DNA from: Planctomycetota bacterium
GTDB lineage: Bacteria; Planctomycetota; Planctomycetia; Pirellulales; Pirellulaceae
DNA length: 64,000 nucleotides
Assembly: GCA_026692865.1 (NCBI GenBank)
Contig: JAPLNI010000029.1
Span: forward strand, 62,001-126,000
Direction of reading: 5' to 3'
Position numbers and translations under genes: made by a program. Within the stretch, counting starts at the first letter, position 1, and every line of letters starts with the position of its first letter. Below are positions 8,730 to 18,033 of this stretch, piece by piece. Under the pieces are notes generated by a model. That model saw only the letters and a list, made by a program, of their open reading frames with translations. It was not told the DNA's origin and searched no databases.

Positions 8730-9032
8730 AGATATTCTTCTTAGTGATTTTTCGAGCACAACTAATTCTCCAACGAAAAAAGGCTTCCTGCCGATTCGAG
8801 AATCAACGGGAAGCCTTTAATGATCGTTATATTCAGTTCTTTTGCAGTGATGCACCGCTCAACCACTGTTGAGTATCGACAGAGAAGTCAAAGCCCCCAT
8901 GGCAAGCAGGAGCAATAACAACCATCGAGAGTTGAACTTTGATAATCTGTTTGAAGCATGACTAGCGAAGTTCCGGATTCGCGACCACGATTACTGTGGT
9001 CACGATTTGTTAATTCTCTAAGCTTGAAACAG
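8730..9032. other. Convergent intergenic region with long flagellin 3' UTR
   Basis: No reading frame of note. It holds the terminator at 8779-8818 and a weaker inverted repeat, gaccac...gtggtc, near 8980-9000 without a T run. The distance from the flagellin stop to the terminator gives a 3' UTR of about 210 bases. Confidence 0.5.
8779..8818 (-). terminator. Rho-independent terminator of the flagellin transcript
   Basis: A perfect 10-bp inverted repeat (aaaggcttcc at 8779-8788, ggaagccttt at 8809-8818) with a 20-base loop is followed on the minus strand by a run of T (8776-8781 read as T). It lies about 215 bases after the flagellin stop and 50 bases after the convergent methyltransferase stop, so it may also help end the plus-strand transcript, although the T run on that side is short. 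Confidence 0.7.
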
Positions 9033-11120
9033 TTATCGTAGAAGCGACAGAACTGACTGCGAGCTCTGATTAGCGATACCGAGCACACTAGTACCGGATT
9101 GGACCAGAATCTGTGCACGAGTCAGGTTAGCAGATTCCTTCGCGAAGTCAGCATCACGAATCGTGCTTTGTGCTTCGGTCAAGTTCCCCAAAGTATCGTT
9201 CAAGGATACGCTATTGCTTTCCAGAGCCGATCTTTGGAATGCACCCAACCGACCGCGTAGGCTGGTCACTTTTTCAAGTGCTAGGTCGACAACCTTGGCT
9301 GCACCCGACGGGTCGTTCTTGAGGGATTTCGAGTTACCGCTTCCGAGTTCGAACAATCGACCTGCGTCTCCGCCTAAACGGGCAGTATTGATGCTGCCTA
9401 GGCCGAGGCGAGCCTGTTGGTTGCTAGTTACAGCCGATCCAAGTTGGAACAGAGCACCACCACCGGTGATGTCAAACTTGAAGCTCTGTGAGCTTCCTGC
9501 CTCAACAGTTAAGGAAAGAGCGAGCGAGCTTGTGTTAATCGACAAGGAATTCCCGTTGGCGTTAACGTTGATACCGTTAATAGTTGCAGCGATGTCCGTG
9601 CCTGTTGCCCGCGTTGAGCTCAACTTGCTCTTGAACCGACCGTTGAGACCTTCGCTGATCACGTCTGCACTGACCTTTCCGTCTTTGCCGTAAGCGGTTG
9701 ACTTCAAGGTTAATGTTGTTCCAAGGCTGCTTGCGGATACCCCAGTCGAATCTTTCAAGAGGCTGATGGCTGCAGCAAGCTGATCGATCGTAGCTCCACT
9801 TTTGAATGTGAAGGCTTGCGAACCATCTTTTCCGCCAATTTCAACAACCAGGTCATCCTTCAATGCGCCACCACCGGAAACTCCGGTCGTGGAGGTTGCT
9901 GTGACGTCGACGGTGCTCGGACGAACGTTGAGATCTCCATTACCGGCTCCAGAGGCTACCGAGTTAAAATCGGTCAGATTGTTTACGGCAGTATTGATGT
10001 TTGCCAGAGTCGTCGCATTCGTGTTGTTGACAGTGATCAAAATCTCTTTTTTCTCACGATCGTAAGTGGCCGTCGGACTTCCGGCAGCAACGTCAGCACT
10101 CGTCGCAACCTTGACCGAAACGCCGTTAAAATCGGGGCCCGCAATATCAGCGGTGATGGTGAGAGAATCCGCCGACGTGATGTCAGTTACCGCAACATCA
10201 TTCGCTTCTTGTCCGTCGATGACTCCGGCGGTAAAGGTAGAGGTGAAACCCTGCAACGCAGAAGTACCAGCAATCAAAGTGTTAATTGCGCCGCTAACGT
10301 TCGCCGCAGTCGTTGCTGCAGCACTGTTTATGCGTACGTTGATGGTTTTGTTCGAAGCGTTGTAGGTTGCGACTTCCGAACCGACCGCAGTAGCATCCGC
10401 AGTAAACGTTATGCTAAATCCATCGAACGCAGCGCTGTTACTGTTTGCGGAGAGTTTCACTTCTGCCGTTGAGCTGTTGGCGAAACCGGTGAGCACAGCT
10501 TCTGAACCAAAACGCAATTCCGTGGATGCAGCTGCTGATGCAGTGAAGGCATCAGGCCCAACAGTGATGCTGGCCTGTGTAGCCGCAGCGCTAATATTTA
10601 CATTGACACCAACCGCTCCCGTAGCCCCAAGATTCGCCGAGTCGACTCGCAAATCTTTAACCGTCGATACTCCACCGACGTTTGTTTGGAAGTCGAGCGA
10701 ACCATCGAGTAGACGACGACCTTGGAAGGTGGTTGTTTGCGAAATTCGATTAATGGCTTCGAGCGAGCTATCAACTTGCAGTTGATTAGCAGCGATTTCA
10801 CTTTCACTCAAACCGCCACTGTTCGCCGCTTCCGTAACCAGTCCTCGAATATCATTTAGAAGGCTACTTACCTGGCCGAGCGCCGAGTCAGCGGTCGAAA
10901 TGATTTGGCCAGCTCGCTGTGTATTCGTTAATGCTTTGTTGATGCTGGTGATATCGCTTCGAAGCGACTCACTAGCGATCAAACCTGCAGGATCGTCCTT
11001 CCCGCTATTGATGCGTAGACCGGTGCTCAGACGTGTGAGCGAAGTTTGAAGGTCATTGTTCGTTCGTTGAAGACGAGTTTGAGCGGTCAACGAAGTTACG
11101 TTTGTGTTAATTCTTGTCAT
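9033..11120 (-). CDS. fliC: Flagellin
   Basis: 695 residues, long for a flagellin. The N-terminal D0/D1 region (1-145, with LSTGLRINSGKDDPAGLIAS at 31-50) and C-terminal D0/D1 region (about 600-695, ending QSVLSLLR) are classic; they build the filament core. The middle, exposed part holds a duplicated module: residues 219-282 and 318-382 share the pattern FDGFSITF/FNGVSVKV...ATY...I.V.(IN/NN)...ATT.ANV/I..A(I/V)N. Upstream, gggag at 11130-11134 (minus strand) is a plausible ribosome binding site. No export chaperone or other flagellar gene is next to it. A planctomycete with swarmer cells is implied. No convincing sigma-28 promoter was found. Confidence 0.93.
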   Translation of the reverse strand: MTRINTNVTSLTAQTRLQRTNNDLQTSLTRLSTGLRINSGKDDPAGLIASESLRSDITSINKALTNTQRAGQIISTADSALGQVSSLLNDIRGLVTEAANSGGLSESEIAANQLQVDSSLEAINRISQTTTFQGRRLLDGSLDFQTNVGGVSTVKDLRVDSANLGATGAVGVNVNISAAATQASITVGPDAFTASAAASTELRFGSEAVLTGFANSSTAEVKLSANSNSAAFDGFSITFTADATAVGSEVATYNASNKTINVRINSAAATTAANVSGAINTLIAGTSALQGFTSTFTAGVIDGQEANDVAVTDITSADSLTITADIAGPDFNGVSVKVATSADVAAGSPTATYDREKKEILITVNNTNATTLANINTAVNNLTDFNSVASGAGNGDLNVRPSTVDVTATSTTGVSGGGALKDDLVVEIGGKDGSQAFTFKSGATIDQLAAAISLLKDSTGVSASSLGTTLTLKSTAYGKDGKVSADVISEGLNGRFKSKLSSTRATGTDIAATINGINVNANGNSLSINTSSLALSLTVEAGSSQSFKFDITGGGALFQLGSAVTSNQQARLGLGSINTARLGGDAGRLFELGSGNSKSLKNDPSGAAKVVDLALEKVTSLRGRLGAFQRSALESNSVSLNDTLGNLTEAQSTIRDADFAKESANLTRAQILVQSGTSVLGIANQSSQSVLSLLR

Positions 11121-11956
11121 GTTAAAAAACTCCCAACAGATTGAGGTTCGAAGTAGGTGCGAAATCAGAGAGAGGTAACTATGGAGCGTTAACTAAATAG
11201 CTCCTATCGCGCATTTGCGAGTTGAAACTATCTCTTTCTGGCCTCGAACATTCGAAGCATTGCACTGTCATCCGATGCAAGGTGAACTGCCTACTCGCAA
11301 TCAACTCTCTTGGAAGGCAATCGCCGACGCAATCGAGTGTTTTCGCTTTGTAGTAAAACTTGTAAGACCAACCGCCACAGCCGGTCACGAGTCCAACGAA
11401 CACCAAAAGTTGATCAGACCCCTGGAATCTTTTTATGGACTGTCAAGCATATCATCGGGAAACTTGTAGCGAGGGCGTAAACAAGATGAATTTCTTGAGG
11501 AAAGTTTCTGCAAGTATAGCTCTACAGGTGTCTTGATGGGCTTAATCGCTGTAACCGGAACTTTTTTGCGAGTCGTCGCAGAGTGACATCGGAAATCAGC
11601 AGATGAATTTGCTAGCGATGCAACGGCGAGTTAATCGCAACCTGCGAAAAGAAAAACGAACATTGCCGCAACGCAATCCGCTTTGGATCTCTAAAACTTA
11701 GATGCTTTAGCGTTTCGGTGACACGAATGAAGCCATAAATTACGAAAGAAATCGTAACTGGAAGGTCAAAAGCACTCCTATGCCCTAACCGATTAGTGTG
11801 TCATTTTTTATGAACCCGTAGGCAGTAGCCTCGGGGCCATCTGGTAAACGGTGATTCAATTAAAATCCGAGACTGACTCAGGCTGGCTCAATTCTGGATC
11901 CCCAGGTTTGGTGGGTCAAGACTAGAATTCAGATTCAAATTTCAATTTGGATGCAT
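11121..11956. other. Long intergenic region upstream of flagellin and downstream of the aminotransferase gene
   Basis: 836 bases without a convincing gene; the small frames on both strands have no family resemblance or ribosome binding site. The left part should hold the flagellin promoter and an approximately 50-100-base leader. At 11816-11835 there is a half-palindrome of the repeat family found complete at 26644-26730. Nothing else could be recognised. Confidence 0.4.
11816..11835 (+). repeat. REP-like palindrome family, half copy
   Basis: The 20-mer ccgtaggcagtagcctcggg matches the left arm of the palindrome at 26644-26730 in 18 of 20 positions. No second arm is nearby, so this is a half or decayed element. 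Confidence 0.6.
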
Positions 11957-13084
11957 TTAACTTGGACGCGTTGCGATTCTTCGAAGTATCTCAATGCCGC
12001 GGTCGAGCGTTTCTTCGCTGGCGGCGAAGGAAATTCGAAAGTGCGTGTCGCGTTTTGAAAAGATATTTCCAGGAATGATCAACAACTCATTCTGGATCGC
12101 ATAATGAACAAACTCAGTCGCCGTTCCCCATGGAGCTTTTGCAAAAAGATAAAAAGCGCCACCCGGTTTCGTGAACTCGTAATAGTCCTTCAATCCGTCT
12201 ACGATCTTGTCACGCTTGGCAGTGTAATCGCGGCGGTGCTGCGACATGTCGTAGTCCATCGCGGCAATCGCTCCCCATTGAGCAGGTTGCGGTGCACATA
12301 CGAACGAGAACTGCTGGACCTTCAACATCGTTTGGATGATCGCAGCCGGACCGTGAACATATCCGACTCGCCAACCGGTCATGGCGTGTGTCTTGGAAAA
12401 TCCATCGATGACTAACGTTTGGTCATTGAACTCGGCAGGTGAACGCATCGGTCCATCGAACGTAAAGAGGCTGTAGAGTTCGTCCGAGAGTAACGCGACT
12501 CCCTTTTCACGGCATAGTTCTGCTAAGGCCTTCATCTCCTCAGGACTTGCCATCACACCCGTCGGGTTGGCTGGGGAGTTGAACAGGACGAGCTTGGTCT
12601 TCGAAGTAATCGCGGCACGCACCTTCTCTACATCGATTCGAAAGTCTGGATACGTATCAATCAACACCGGAACACCACCGACCAACTCCACTAACGGTGG
12701 ATACATCACGAAGTAAGGGTCAAACAAAATCACCTCGTCACCCGGATCAATGAGTGAGAGCATCGTGAGCACCAAGCCACCACTGGTTCCCGACGAGATG
12801 AATACTTGGCGATCCGAATGGCCGTACTGTTTGTCGATCGATGTTTGAAGCGACTTGAGAAGAGGCGCGATTCCTTGCGTCGGTGAATAAGCATTCTTGC
12901 CGTTTTGAATCGCCTGGATACACGCCTCTTTAATTGGATCCGGGACATCAAAATCGGGCTGACCGATCGAAAGGTTCACTGGGTTTTTAAGCGAACTGGC
13001 CAGATCGAAAACTTTACGAATCCCACTCGAGTCAAAGCGATGCGTACGTTTTGCAATCCAAGAGGGAACAGGCGATGAAGACAT
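11957..13084 (-). CDS. Class I/II pyridoxal-phosphate aminotransferase
   Basis: 375 residues with the fold-type I signatures: IGQPDFDVPDP (40-50), the YSPTQGI substrate segment (66-72), SGTSGGL (98-104) for phosphate binding, NSPANPTG (169-176), Asp201 (SDELYS) contacting the pyridine nitrogen, Lys231 in GFSKTHAMTGWR forming the Schiff base, and FRISFA near 360 for the carboxylate-binding Arg. The sequence fits the AspC-like Igamma subgroup, which acts on aspartate, alanine or aromatic amino acids; the exact substrate cannot be fixed. Cytoplasmic. Monocistronic, with the divergent metallopeptidase gene 190 bases upstream. Confidence 0.85.
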   Translation of the reverse strand: MSSSPVPSWIAKRTHRFDSSGIRKVFDLASSLKNPVNLSIGQPDFDVPDPIKEACIQAIQNGKNAYSPTQGIAPLLKSLQTSIDKQYGHSDRQVFISSGTSGGLVLTMLSLIDPGDEVILFDPYFVMYPPLVELVGGVPVLIDTYPDFRIDVEKVRAAITSKTKLVLFNSPANPTGVMASPEEMKALAELCREKGVALLSDELYSLFTFDGPMRSPAEFNDQTLVIDGFSKTHAMTGWRVGYVHGPAAIIQTMLKVQQFSFVCAPQPAQWGAIAAMDYDMSQHRRDYTAKRDKIVDGLKDYYEFTKPGGAFYLFAKAPWGTATEFVHYAIQNELLIIPGNIFSKRDTHFRISFAASEETLDRGIEILRRIATRPS

Positions 13085-13276
13085 AAATCAAAGCATTCGT
13101 CAGTGAGGCTCACAAAAAGGATTGTGAACCAATGAAAACAAAATTTCGGATCCGTATGCCACTTAGATACTGGTCGGCATTTCGTGTAAGATCAATCATG
13201 TTATCTGCCAGCAATCAGGCGCGAAGTCGAGTTCCCCGTTTGCGCTGAAAAAACCGTAATCTATCAAAGCAAAACC

Positions 13277-14626
13277 ATGCGAATTCAAGATGCTTCGGCA
13301 TTTTTTTCAACCGCGCTGGCGTACCTGTCGCTGCTCTGGGGCGTTGCAGCAGGTCCGCAATCTTTTGTAGCCGCACAAGCTCCGGTGGCGATTGTCGAGC
13401 GATTGGATAACGGACTCTCTCAAATCACCTCGCAGCATCTCAAACTGGTGACCGATCTTCCGGTTACCCCCGAGATAACGGACTTGTGCAAAATGTTTGA
13501 TCAAGCCATGGCACAATGGGGCAAGGAATTTCAAGTTCCGCGCAGCCAATGGATCGACGGGCAAGCCACCGCTTGTCTGATCGTCGATCGAAAAAGATTT
13601 ACAGACCTCCAATACATCACACCCGAAGTTCCCACCTTTCGCGAAGGCTATCAACTTCAAGACCGGCTTTTTATGCTCGAGCAACCCTCGGCGTATTATC
13701 GCCGACACCTTCTGCTCCATGAAGGTACGCATTGGTTCCTCTGGCGATTCTTGGGTGGAAATGGTCCGCCATGGTTCAGCGAAGGAATGTGCGAAATGAT
13801 GGCGACTCACCAATGGTCAGAACAAAGCGGCTCGCTGCGTATGAATTGGATTCCGACAGACCGCGAAAGTGCTCCACTGTGGGGAAGATTCAAAATGATT
13901 CGAGATGCAATGGCCTCAGATACCGCTCCCTCGCTGGATCGAATCCTTCAATACAGCGACACAGCGCACCGAACGGACGAACCGTATGCATGGAGCTGGG
14001 CTGCGATGATCTTCTTTTCCAAGAACTCCCGTTACCGAAATGCCTTGTATGAGAATTTTTTACCAAACCTGCGAAGTCATGTCGGATCGGAACACAAGTT
14101 GACTCAGGATTTCAAAGATCGGCTTCAAAAGCAATGGCCAAGTATTCAGGCCGAGTGGACCGCATTCGTCAATGACTTGGACTACGGATTCTCCCCCAAG
14201 CATTCGCTGCCTGAGATTGATCTTAATGTACTAAAGCCGACTTCTATTCCCAATCATGTAACCATTGAATCCGAGCGCGGATGGCAGAGCACTGGGATTC
14301 GGCTCAACCAAGGAGATCGTGTTTCGATCACGGCTAGCGGAAGCGTTGTCATTCGCGAAGCATCACCGAATCCGTGGGAAAGCGAACCTCAAGGAATCTC
14401 GCTTCAGTATCACCAAGGATTCCCGTTAGGAAAGTTGATCGCTATCGTCGTACCAATCGATGCACCAGAAAATGAATCGAGCACAACAGCACGCTTGACT
14501 CCTTTCGCAATCGGAAAAAAGCACGCCTGGACCTCTAATCTATCCGGCGTATTGCTTTTAAAAGTCAACGAACCAAGCGCACAACTATTTGATAACGCAC
14601 AAGCGTTTGAAGTCAATAGCAACTAG
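13277..14626 (+). CDS. Secreted gluzincin-type zinc metallopeptidase-like protein (DUF1570-like)
   Basis: 449 residues, with an N-terminal signal segment (about 10-33). HEGTH at 148-152 is a HExxH zinc motif, and PPWFSEGMCEMMA at 164-176 supplies the downstream Glu expected in gluzincins. The C-terminal part from about 335 (GDRVSITASGSVVIRE...LGKLIAIVV) resembles a galactose-binding or LecA-like beta-sandwich. It is probably a periplasmic or surface peptidase with a substrate- or wall-binding module. The stop codon TAG lies inside the target site of the IS element that follows; the gene is nevertheless complete. Confidence 0.65.
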   Translation: MRIQDASAFFSTALAYLSLLWGVAAGPQSFVAAQAPVAIVERLDNGLSQITSQHLKLVTDLPVTPEITDLCKMFDQAMAQWGKEFQVPRSQWIDGQATACLIVDRKRFTDLQYITPEVPTFREGYQLQDRLFMLEQPSAYYRRHLLLHEGTHWFLWRFLGGNGPPWFSEGMCEMMATHQWSEQSGSLRMNWIPTDRESAPLWGRFKMIRDAMASDTAPSLDRILQYSDTAHRTDEPYAWSWAAMIFFSKNSRYRNALYENFLPNLRSHVGSEHKLTQDFKDRLQKQWPSIQAEWTAFVNDLDYGFSPKHSLPEIDLNVLKPTSIPNHVTIESERGWQSTGIRLNQGDRVSITASGSVVIREASPNPWESEPQGISLQYHQGFPLGKLIAIVVPIDAPENESSTTARLTPFAIGKKHAWTSNLSGVLLLKVNEPSAQLFDNAQAFEVNSN

Positions 14627-15813
14627 TTGAGGGTGTCCGGGAATTCAAAGTGCATCGAGAATCGGTTTGATTTGTCCGCTTGGCTTTTTTTGTTTGCAGT
14701 TCAAGCTAACTAATACTTGGTACGCAAAAATACACGAAAGAACCTGCGTGCGATTGTTTTCAATCCCTCGGTGCCACACTCGTTCGTTCAATTCAAACGC
14801 TGATTTAAACCATTCGTTGAACGGCTCAATGCATTGAGACCTAGGTCGAAAATGCTTTTGCGAGAGTTTGCTTTTGAAGGCCATCCTTCTTTGTGCTCGT
14901 CGCAATCGAGTAGCATATTTGCGTTTTGATTCAAATTCACCTTTGGGAGCAACTAACTTCCCTTTCTGTCCGCGACTATTTTGTGGACAGAGAAACCACT
15001 TTCCGGTTTTCCTTTCACCTTTCAGTTCAATTTGGTCTGCGAATTCGTTGTTGTCATATCCCGCATCTGCCAGTACATAACGCGTGCATTGAGGGATCCT
15101 GCGTATCTTTTGACCAAAGCTGCGGTGTTCGCTCATGCTTGCAACATCGGCTGAAGCCACCAATGGAAAAACAACCCCGTTTTTGCCGCAAGATACGACG
15201 ACCTCAAACGAATAGCCCTGAACCCAACCATGATGGCTACTGAATCCCCATTGGCTGTCTTGATCGACACCCCGCAACTTTTTTGGAATACGGTTCTTCA
15301 ATCGATCACCTTTCCACCATTTCGGTCCCTTCGCAACCATCAGGCTTTTGTCTATTGCAGTGATTGAGGCATCTGCCCATCCGGAATGAACCGCTTTTTG
15401 TCCCATCAAAAGGATTGATTCATCCATTATCGAGTGAGCTTTCTTGAAGCGATCAAAATATGTTGAGCGACTTGGTAAACGATGACCATCTAAATGACGT
15501 TCGAAATGTCTTCTGTTACTGGAAATCCATCGAAACTGCGCACTTTTGGTTTTCTTTTTCTTCAAAGTCGCAGACAGAATCAGCAGTGCGAGTACCCAGT
15601 CTGGAATCTCGGGCTTCCGTCCTGGTCCAACTATTGGATGTTTGCGCTCGGACTTTAATAAAATGGGTTTTGCAATTGCAATCAATCTTTCAAGGCACGC
15701 ACCTTCCGTGGTACAAAACATTTGCAGGTTCTCCTGTAGTGGTGGATCGTGAACAACCCATATCTACGGTTTGGACCTGCTTTTTTTGTATCCCAATTTC
15801 CGGACACCCTCAA
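14627..15813 (-). mobile_element. Complete insertion sequence, IS5-like, 1187 bp
   Basis: The ends are inverted repeats: ttgagggtgtccgg at 14627-14640 and its complement at 15800-15813, extending with one mismatch to about 19 bases. They enclose one transposase gene on the minus strand. The element is flanked by aactagtt on both sides if the terminal tt/aa are shared; read as a target duplication it is CTAG (14623-14626 and 15814-15817), the YTAR-type target known for part of the IS5 family. It looks intact and recent. Because the 8-mer is a palindrome, the exact boundary (4-bp or 8-bp duplication) cannot be fixed from this copy alone. Confidence 0.9.
14645..15721 (-). CDS. DDE transposase of the IS element
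   Basis: 358 residues filling almost the whole element. Features of IS4/IS5-type transposases are visible: an N-terminal helix-rich DNA-binding part, then the first Asp in ITAIDKSLM (about 143), the second Asp in YVLADAGYDNNEF (about 223), and Glu in CIEPFNEWFKSAFEL (about 306). The DAGYD segment is a hallmark of the IS5 group. The frame is uninterrupted, so the protein may be active. The start ATG sits 92 bases inside the right end. Confidence 0.88.
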   Translation of the reverse strand: MFCTTEGACLERLIAIAKPILLKSERKHPIVGPGRKPEIPDWVLALLILSATLKKKKTKSAQFRWISSNRRHFERHLDGHRLPSRSTYFDRFKKAHSIMDESILLMGQKAVHSGWADASITAIDKSLMVAKGPKWWKGDRLKNRIPKKLRGVDQDSQWGFSSHHGWVQGYSFEVVVSCGKNGVVFPLVASADVASMSEHRSFGQKIRRIPQCTRYVLADAGYDNNEFADQIELKGERKTGKWFLCPQNSRGQKGKLVAPKGEFESKRKYATRLRRAQRRMAFKSKLSQKHFRPRSQCIEPFNEWFKSAFELNERVWHRGIENNRTQVLSCIFAYQVLVSLNCKQKKPSGQIKPILDAL

Positions 15814-16893
15814 CTAGTTACGAGCCACTAATTTTAAAGCTGTTATTGGGATGTAGTACTTCAAGTAGCGTTTGTGGTTGCTATACATTTCACCCTGAGG
15901 GGATTCGACCAAGACGGTCGCGCGACGGGTGATGCGATTGACAACACCTTGGACGGGATGTCCTTCGTGCATAAAGTAGACTCGGCTGCCGACACGAATA
16001 TCGAATAGCTTGGCTGCTCGTTCACGTTGCGTTACGAGTTCGTGTCGGTGCTCGGTATGCCCGAAGAGACGATTAGCGATTGCTTGGAAGCGTCCTGCAG
16101 CGCAATCACTATCGATCCAGACCAACATCTCTGCCAAGTGGATTGCTTCGTGTTCAACGATCCGCTGCATGGCTTCCAATCTGTGATGGCAAGGTCTGCC
16201 ACAGACCTTGATCGGACGCGAATCTTCTTGAAAGGTCTGAAACAATAGTGACGAGGAGAGCGTGATCTCGTAGTGAATCTCGGCTGCTCTTCGGATGGTC
16301 GCGCGGCGAACGGTGCGTGTCGTTTTTCCGCCAGCCCGCGTCATCCGACTGCTCCATCGAAACGCCATACCGTAATGCTTGGCCAGAGCGATACAGGAGG
16401 AATCAAAGTAGATCGAATCGTAGAGTTCGGACATCAATCGCAAATCGGCAACGCTGGTCGCAGAAAAATTCTCATCCGCCATGGCTCGCGAATGTTGCAG
16501 CACGGTCGTTTGGATCAGTCGACTGCGAGCACTGTAGACCTCGGGGGCGATTTGCTGATGCCGAAGAATTTCCTCTAGCCGATCCTTCATGATGGCGATG
16601 CTGGGAGCGATCTTTGGCTTGTTCTTCTGCGTGCTTTTCGGAGTGGATTTCTGAGTTGATTTTATAGAAGAGACTCGCGGGTTCGCTTTGTCAGCGGTAC
16701 CTGTGGTAGCTCGTTTCGATGCATCGGCAGATGTTCGTGATGTGGTGCTGCCCTGCAAGCTTCCAAAAATGCCTGGCAGCCATCCCGATTTGGTTGCCGC
16801 GTTTTGTGTGCTTTCTTTTGTGTTTTTTGCATTGCTTTTTGCATTGCTTTTTTTGGGGGCCATGCCGTGCAACCTTAGGAATCTATCTTCCAT
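15814..16893 (-). CDS. SprT-like zinc metalloprotein with Lys/Ser-rich N-terminus
   Basis: 359 residues. Residues 11-97 are a low-complexity Lys/Ser/Thr/Asn-rich tail with repeated KSNAK and KSTQK units, probably disordered. Residues about 100-290 hold a SprT-like domain with HEAIH at 248-252 and a third zinc ligand candidate His279 in FGHTEH. The last 60 residues (VGSRVYFMHEGHPVQGVVNRI) look like a small KOW/SH3-type barrel. A second possible start, MAPKK, is at residue 11. SprT-domain proteins elsewhere handle DNA-protein crosslinks, but many bacterial members are uncharacterised, so the role is open. Its TAG stop lies in the CTAG duplicated by the IS element. Confidence 0.65.
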   Translation of the reverse strand: MEDRFLRLHGMAPKKSNAKSNAKNTKESTQNAATKSGWLPGIFGSLQGSTTSRTSADASKRATTGTADKANPRVSSIKSTQKSTPKSTQKNKPKIAPSIAIMKDRLEEILRHQQIAPEVYSARSRLIQTTVLQHSRAMADENFSATSVADLRLMSELYDSIYFDSSCIALAKHYGMAFRWSSRMTRAGGKTTRTVRRATIRRAAEIHYEITLSSSLLFQTFQEDSRPIKVCGRPCHHRLEAMQRIVEHEAIHLAEMLVWIDSDCAAGRFQAIANRLFGHTEHRHELVTQRERAAKLFDIRVGSRVYFMHEGHPVQGVVNRITRRATVLVESPQGEMYSNHKRYLKYYIPITALKLVARN

Positions 16894-16941
16894 GAAGTAC
16901 GATTTGCCAATAGGTTAAGCGATGGTTTTACCTGCGTCGAG

Positions 16942-17970
16942 TTGATATACTGCCGTCATGTAAGATTTGTGAACCTCGAAGGAAAGTGTATCCAGGTCCA
17001 AACAAGGATGTTGCCTCTGTGGCTTAAAGAACGGCTGACTCACGCAGTTGATTACTCAGCCTATTTGCTCGTTCGAATGATTGTCGCGACGATCCAAGCA
17101 ACAACTCCAGAGCGTTGCGATCGCTGGTCCAAAATGCTAGCAAACGTTCTTGATCGCGTTGCTGGATCGCGTCAGCGGCTAATTCATCAGAACTTGGCAA
17201 GAGTCTTTCCGAGTTGGAAGCAACGACGCTCGAATGCGGTCGCACTCGCAATGTGGCATCACCTACTGTTGATGGTTTGCGAGATTGCTCATGCACCGCG
17301 GAAGATTCATCGAACGAATTGGTATGATTATTACCACATTGAAGATCGTCGTATGATTTTGAAGTTCATCTTCGACGTCCGTCCAAAAATTTTCGTTACA
17401 GGGCACTTTGGCAATTTTGAACTCGCTGGCTATTTGACGGGGCTGTTTGGATTCCCATCGACAACGATCGCAAGGCCGCTGGACAATCGCTATCTGCATG
17501 ACTTTGTGATGCGATTCCGATCGATGGGTGGGCAGCACTTTATCGCAAAAGATGGCTCAGCTCATTTGATTCAAGCCTTGTTGGAATCGGGAGGCACGCT
17601 TAGTTTGCTTGCCGACCAAGACGCGGGAACGAAGGGCTGCTGGGTCAACTTCTTGGGCTCACCCGCTTCGTGCCATAAAGCGTTAGCGGTTTTCACGCTT
17701 AGCAATCAGGCCCCGATGTTGGTTTGTTTCAATCGTCGCACGCGCAATGCCTTCCACTTCGAAGTTGTCGTCACAGGAATCGCTGATCCATTGAAGCCTG
17801 CACCGTATCTCGAAAGCGTCCAATCCCTCACGCAGTGGTACAATGATCGACTCGAACAAGGCATCCGAGAAACTCCCGAGCAGTACTGGTGGGTGCATAA
17901 CCGATGGCGCGATCCACCGGCAAGACTTCGCCGCCAATCCGAATCCCAGCAGCTCAAGCACACCGCATAA
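16942..17970 (+). CDS. Lysophospholipid/lipid A acyltransferase, LpxL/HtrB family
   Basis: Up to 342 residues. The catalytic HX4E motif of the family is HFGNFE at 155-160; LADQDAG (about 215) and the C-terminal EQYWWVHNRWR (about 312) are also family hallmarks. These enzymes transfer a secondary acyl chain to lipid A at the inner membrane; the hydrophobic helix near 40-52 fits a membrane anchor. Several starts are possible: ATG at 16942 or, more typically for the family, ATG at 17008 giving MLPLWLKERL. The gene supports a Gram-negative type outer membrane with LPS in this planctomycete. It converges on the S9 peptidase gene. Confidence 0.85.
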   Translation: MIYCRHVRFVNLEGKCIQVQTRMLPLWLKERLTHAVDYSAYLLVRMIVATIQATTPERCDRWSKMLANVLDRVAGSRQRLIHQNLARVFPSWKQRRSNAVALAMWHHLLLMVCEIAHAPRKIHRTNWYDYYHIEDRRMILKFIFDVRPKIFVTGHFGNFELAGYLTGLFGFPSTTIARPLDNRYLHDFVMRFRSMGGQHFIAKDGSAHLIQALLESGGTLSLLADQDAGTKGCWVNFLGSPASCHKALAVFTLSNQAPMLVCFNRRTRNAFHFEVVVTGIADPLKPAPYLESVQSLTQWYNDRLEQGIRETPEQYWWVHNRWRDPPARLRRQSESQQLKHTA

Positions 17971-18033
17971 GAATTGTTTAGCTGCTTCTTATTTATTAAG
18001 CGAGTTTACTTGTATCAACACTGTGGCTTAGCC

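Noticed and set aside
9816-10472. Long antisense frames (up to 218 codons) opposite the flagellin gene
   Set aside because: They mirror the Ala/Thr/Ser-rich codon use of the flagellin and have no start context or family match.
11204-11232. Possible sigma-28 flagellar promoter upstream of flagellin (atagttt ... cgcgatag on the minus strand)
   Set aside because: The -10-like part matches five of eight positions and the spacer is two bases too long, so it is not convincing.
11241-11330. Possible sigma-54 site (aggcagttcaccttgcat on the minus strand) before flagellin
   Set aside because: The distance between the GG and GC elements is one base too long for a sigma-54 promoter.
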